Positions 61,614-64,000 of a stretch of 64,000 nucleotides of DNA are shown one piece after another. Source of the DNA: Pachypanchax playfairii. Its lineage: Eukaryota; Chordata; Actinopteri; Cyprinodontiformes; Aplocheilidae. Location of the stretch: NCBI GenBank assembly GCA_006937955.1, contig SSNP01000008.1:5245244-5309243 (forward strand), written 5' to 3'. The position numbers and the translations under genes were made by a program. The notes beneath the pieces are model-generated. The model did no database searches and was not told the DNA's origin. It was given only the letters and a program-made list of their open reading frames with translations. Position 1 is the stretch's first letter. Every line of letters begins with the position of its first letter.

Positions 61614-61627
61614 CCACTAGGTGGCAG
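61614..61627 (+). promoter_or_regulatory. CTCF-like core motif
   Basis: CCACTAGGTGGCAG on the plus strand is a full match to the CTCF core consensus. It lies 0.7 kb from an oppositely oriented match. Binding is not demonstrated. Confidence 0.4.
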
Positions 61628-64000
61628 TGTTGTAAGTTTCTTTGTCCTGCACAATGTGAATTAAAAAGCACCACTGAGGCGAAGCCTCATGGAGAGAAAT
61701 ATGCAGAGCCATCAATTGTGGCTTAACTCTCAAATATTTGAGATTGACTCTATGGAAAGAACGTAAAGGACCCCATCATTCCCGCTCACTGGGACTTACA
61801 TTTTCCATTCTTTACTTGTTATTTCTTTGGAGTAAAGATGGGGACAGGGGAAAAACAAAGACAAAAGCAAGATTCAACCAATAATTTCTTCCATCTAACA
61901 ACATCTCAAACTGAAAGATTTCTAAAAGCTCACTTTTATTTAGCTTCTGTTGGATCAAAAACAGACTAAAAGGTGACGCGTGTTTCATGTTTGTTGGGCT
62001 GAAAACAGGATGAACAAACTTTCTTACAACAGAAACAGGAAGGAAAAAGCAACATCTAGAAGAAACTGGAACAAGATGATGAAAGCTGTCTTCCGTCGGA
62101 CTCCTGCTCTGTTTGTGTTGGATCAAAACAAAGGATGCTCTTTTTTTTAACTCAACTCAAAGTCCCAGGCTCCACCAGTAACAACATCTAATCCTCCTCC
62201 CTTCCTCTGCTGGACTAATCCTTCCAGGAACACAGGTGGCCCCACAGGAGGAGACACATACCAAGGTAAAACCCTGGGGAATTTTTAGAAAACTATTTAC
62301 AGTGTTTCTCACATACCAGTGACATAGTGGTGACTCAAACTTTTGCAAAGTCATTTCCCTAACACAATGACATAAAGTCATGACTTTACACCTTATTTGT
62401 AAGACAGATGGCAGCAGTGCAATGCAGTCAGACAAGTAAAGGCATTTCCGGTCCAGGATACAAATTAAACAATAGCAGGCCTTGTCTTCCCTGTTTGGGA
62501 CCTGCAGACACCGGGGCAGAGCCATCCTTTATTTTCCCACCCCTCATGTTAGGCCCCAGGGGGAGAGGGTGCGGGATTGGGCCTGATGCCAGCCCATTCA
62601 GAGACAAAACACTTAATGAGGATAGGGAGATCAAGGAAGTTCTAATATTCTTCCTGCTTGATGTTTACTGTTAGTTACCAAAAATGAAAATGAACCTGTG
62701 AGAATACAAACAATACCAAATGAAAAGAAAACAAGGTCAATAAAAGAAGTCCTCAGGAAAAGTGACAAAGAAGGGCCAGAATTTAAACCAAACATGATGA
62801 CAGTAATGTTTGTCTTACAAAATACTAGATTCCAGGAACTGAAAATGACTTTGTTTACCCACTAATCTATTTGTTGTTCTTTCTTATATTCTGGTTCATC
62901 AAACAAAAGTCTGAAAACTTTAAAATGTTTGATTTCTAGTAGAACAATTCAGCAAAAATATTAAATTAATAAATGTTTTTGCCTTATTCACCAACAGATT
63001 GCTTTAACCTATCGTTGCAGCACTACGTTCAGATACAGAAAACAAAGGAAAAGGCAGTAGTCGATGTAAAGTCCGTCTTTGTATTCACTGATTCAATAGT
63101 TTTGGGTCGTCCTTAACTACATTACGAGGAAGCTTTGGCTTTTCTTATCTCTTAACACCACAGCGTCTGTTGCCAGATAGTGGCTTTTCTCAGGTTGTCT
63201 CCTTTCACAGGCCCAAATGGCCAACCCAGTTCTTCATTTGGCTCTGGCTGAGAGCAGATAGCAGAGCTCAGCATCCATCCATCACCCGCTGCAGACAAGC
63301 ATCAAAGGAAGGGGCTTAAACTTTGCAGAGACAATGGCCCACTGTGAGGGAGATCAGAGAGACCGGGTTTCTGATGACAACAGAAATACTGCATTTCTAT
63401 TTTTATTTTAACCCAATAAAGCATCATTTAACCTTCCTGTACATCTTAAACGGAATAAAACACAATAAGTGAAGAAAATGAGTTCATTAAAACAATAACA
63501 AATAGTAAAAACACCCACAATAAATTGGTAATGAATGAAGCAGATTAAATTTACATTGTGCTTTTTATCTTTATGATTATGTTAGAAAGACAAATTAATG
63601 GCAGAGCCATAAAAGCTGACCTGACTGTTGACTTAGCAAAGTGTTGGCCTCACTGGGCCACTGACAGGAATAAATCAGTGATCACGTTTCCTTTGCTGAC
63701 AACATCAACATCTCCAGTTGGCTGGATTAGTACCTGCAAACACACTGCTTCTCTGCCTTCTTTCATGTAGCGTCTGTCCCGCAGAGCTACAAAAATGTTC
63801 CTTTTCCAAGAAATATTAAATATCCGCAAACAGTTTATCATAACAAGGAGTGTTGCTATATGGTCTGCTGTAAGGCATTATAGTTTGCTAAGAGGGACAT
63901 TAAGGAGGTGTTTGGGAAGGTGAAGAGCTGCAGGTTTCTCTGAGCACAGGCTGATATTTGTGAACACTTTTGTGTGATCTTCATCATTTCAGATTTAATT

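Larger units (their letters stand above)
59651..64000 (-). other. rapgef2: 5'-most intron (or upstream flank) of the long isoform
   Basis: 4.35 kb in which I searched for the first coding exon (MASYVDNSF-type) and did not find it. It contains a CA microsatellite (60267-60285), a TA repeat (61081-61097) and two CTCF-like motifs (60905-60918, 61614-61627). A 192-codon minus frame at 60169-60747 looks accidental. Confidence 0.7.

Noticed and set aside
1..64000. CRISPR arrays, operons, riboswitches or other prokaryote-type systems
   Set aside because: The window is clearly vertebrate intron-exon DNA; no regularly spaced direct repeats or closely packed gene cassettes exist.

Overview
The window is vertebrate, most likely teleost fish, nuclear DNA. 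It has GT-AG introns with compact spacing at one end and kilobase-scale introns at the other, frequent CA/TG microsatellites, a degraded fish-type RTE-like LINE tail and a MITE-like inverted-repeat element. Assignment to fish rests on the mobile-element style, the intron sizes and the protein divergence from mammals. The species cannot be named from sequence alone.

One protein-coding gene fills the window, on the minus strand: rapgef2 (PDZ-GEF1/RA-GEF-1/nRap GEP), a Rap1/Rap2 guanine-nucleotide exchange factor. I could place 26 well-supported coding exons plus two microexons by reading splice junctions and checking codon phase across every junction. Joined from the internal start at 28716 to the stop at 2708, the model is 4410 nt (1469 codons plus stop) with no phase break, close to my recollection of the mammalian short form (about 1.5 thousand residues). 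Domain order is cyclic-nucleotide-binding-like fold, REM, PDZ, RA, CDC25 catalytic domain, then a long Ser/Pro-rich tail with two PY motifs and a C-terminal PDZ ligand.

Layout from high to low coordinate (5' to 3' of the gene). 59651-64000: intron or upstream sequence; the first exon of the long isoform was not found and is probably beyond the window. 59580-39765: five exons of an extra N-terminal cNBD, separated by long introns that carry the RTE-like remnant (about 54.56-55.16 kb) and the MITE-like element (43.6-44.19 kb). 28657-29290: an alternative first exon in a CpG-rich stretch, giving the short isoform. 22370-17036: linker exons with the acidic segment, and a possible further first exon near 19.6 kb. 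17172-14411: second cNBD-like fold. 14332-13800: REM. 13712-12164: PDZ. 10528-10288: RA. 10082-8271: catalytic domain and a 24-nt microexon. 7233-2708: C-terminal tail. Below 2708: 3' UTR and probably intergenic sequence.

No other protein-coding gene is supported. The features most worth checking are the orphan CpG-associated first-exon candidate at 19.53-19.68 kb, the two microexons (15 and 24 nt), the dual-promoter arrangement, and CTCF-like motifs arranged convergently at the two ends of the locus. I see no unknown multi-gene system here.
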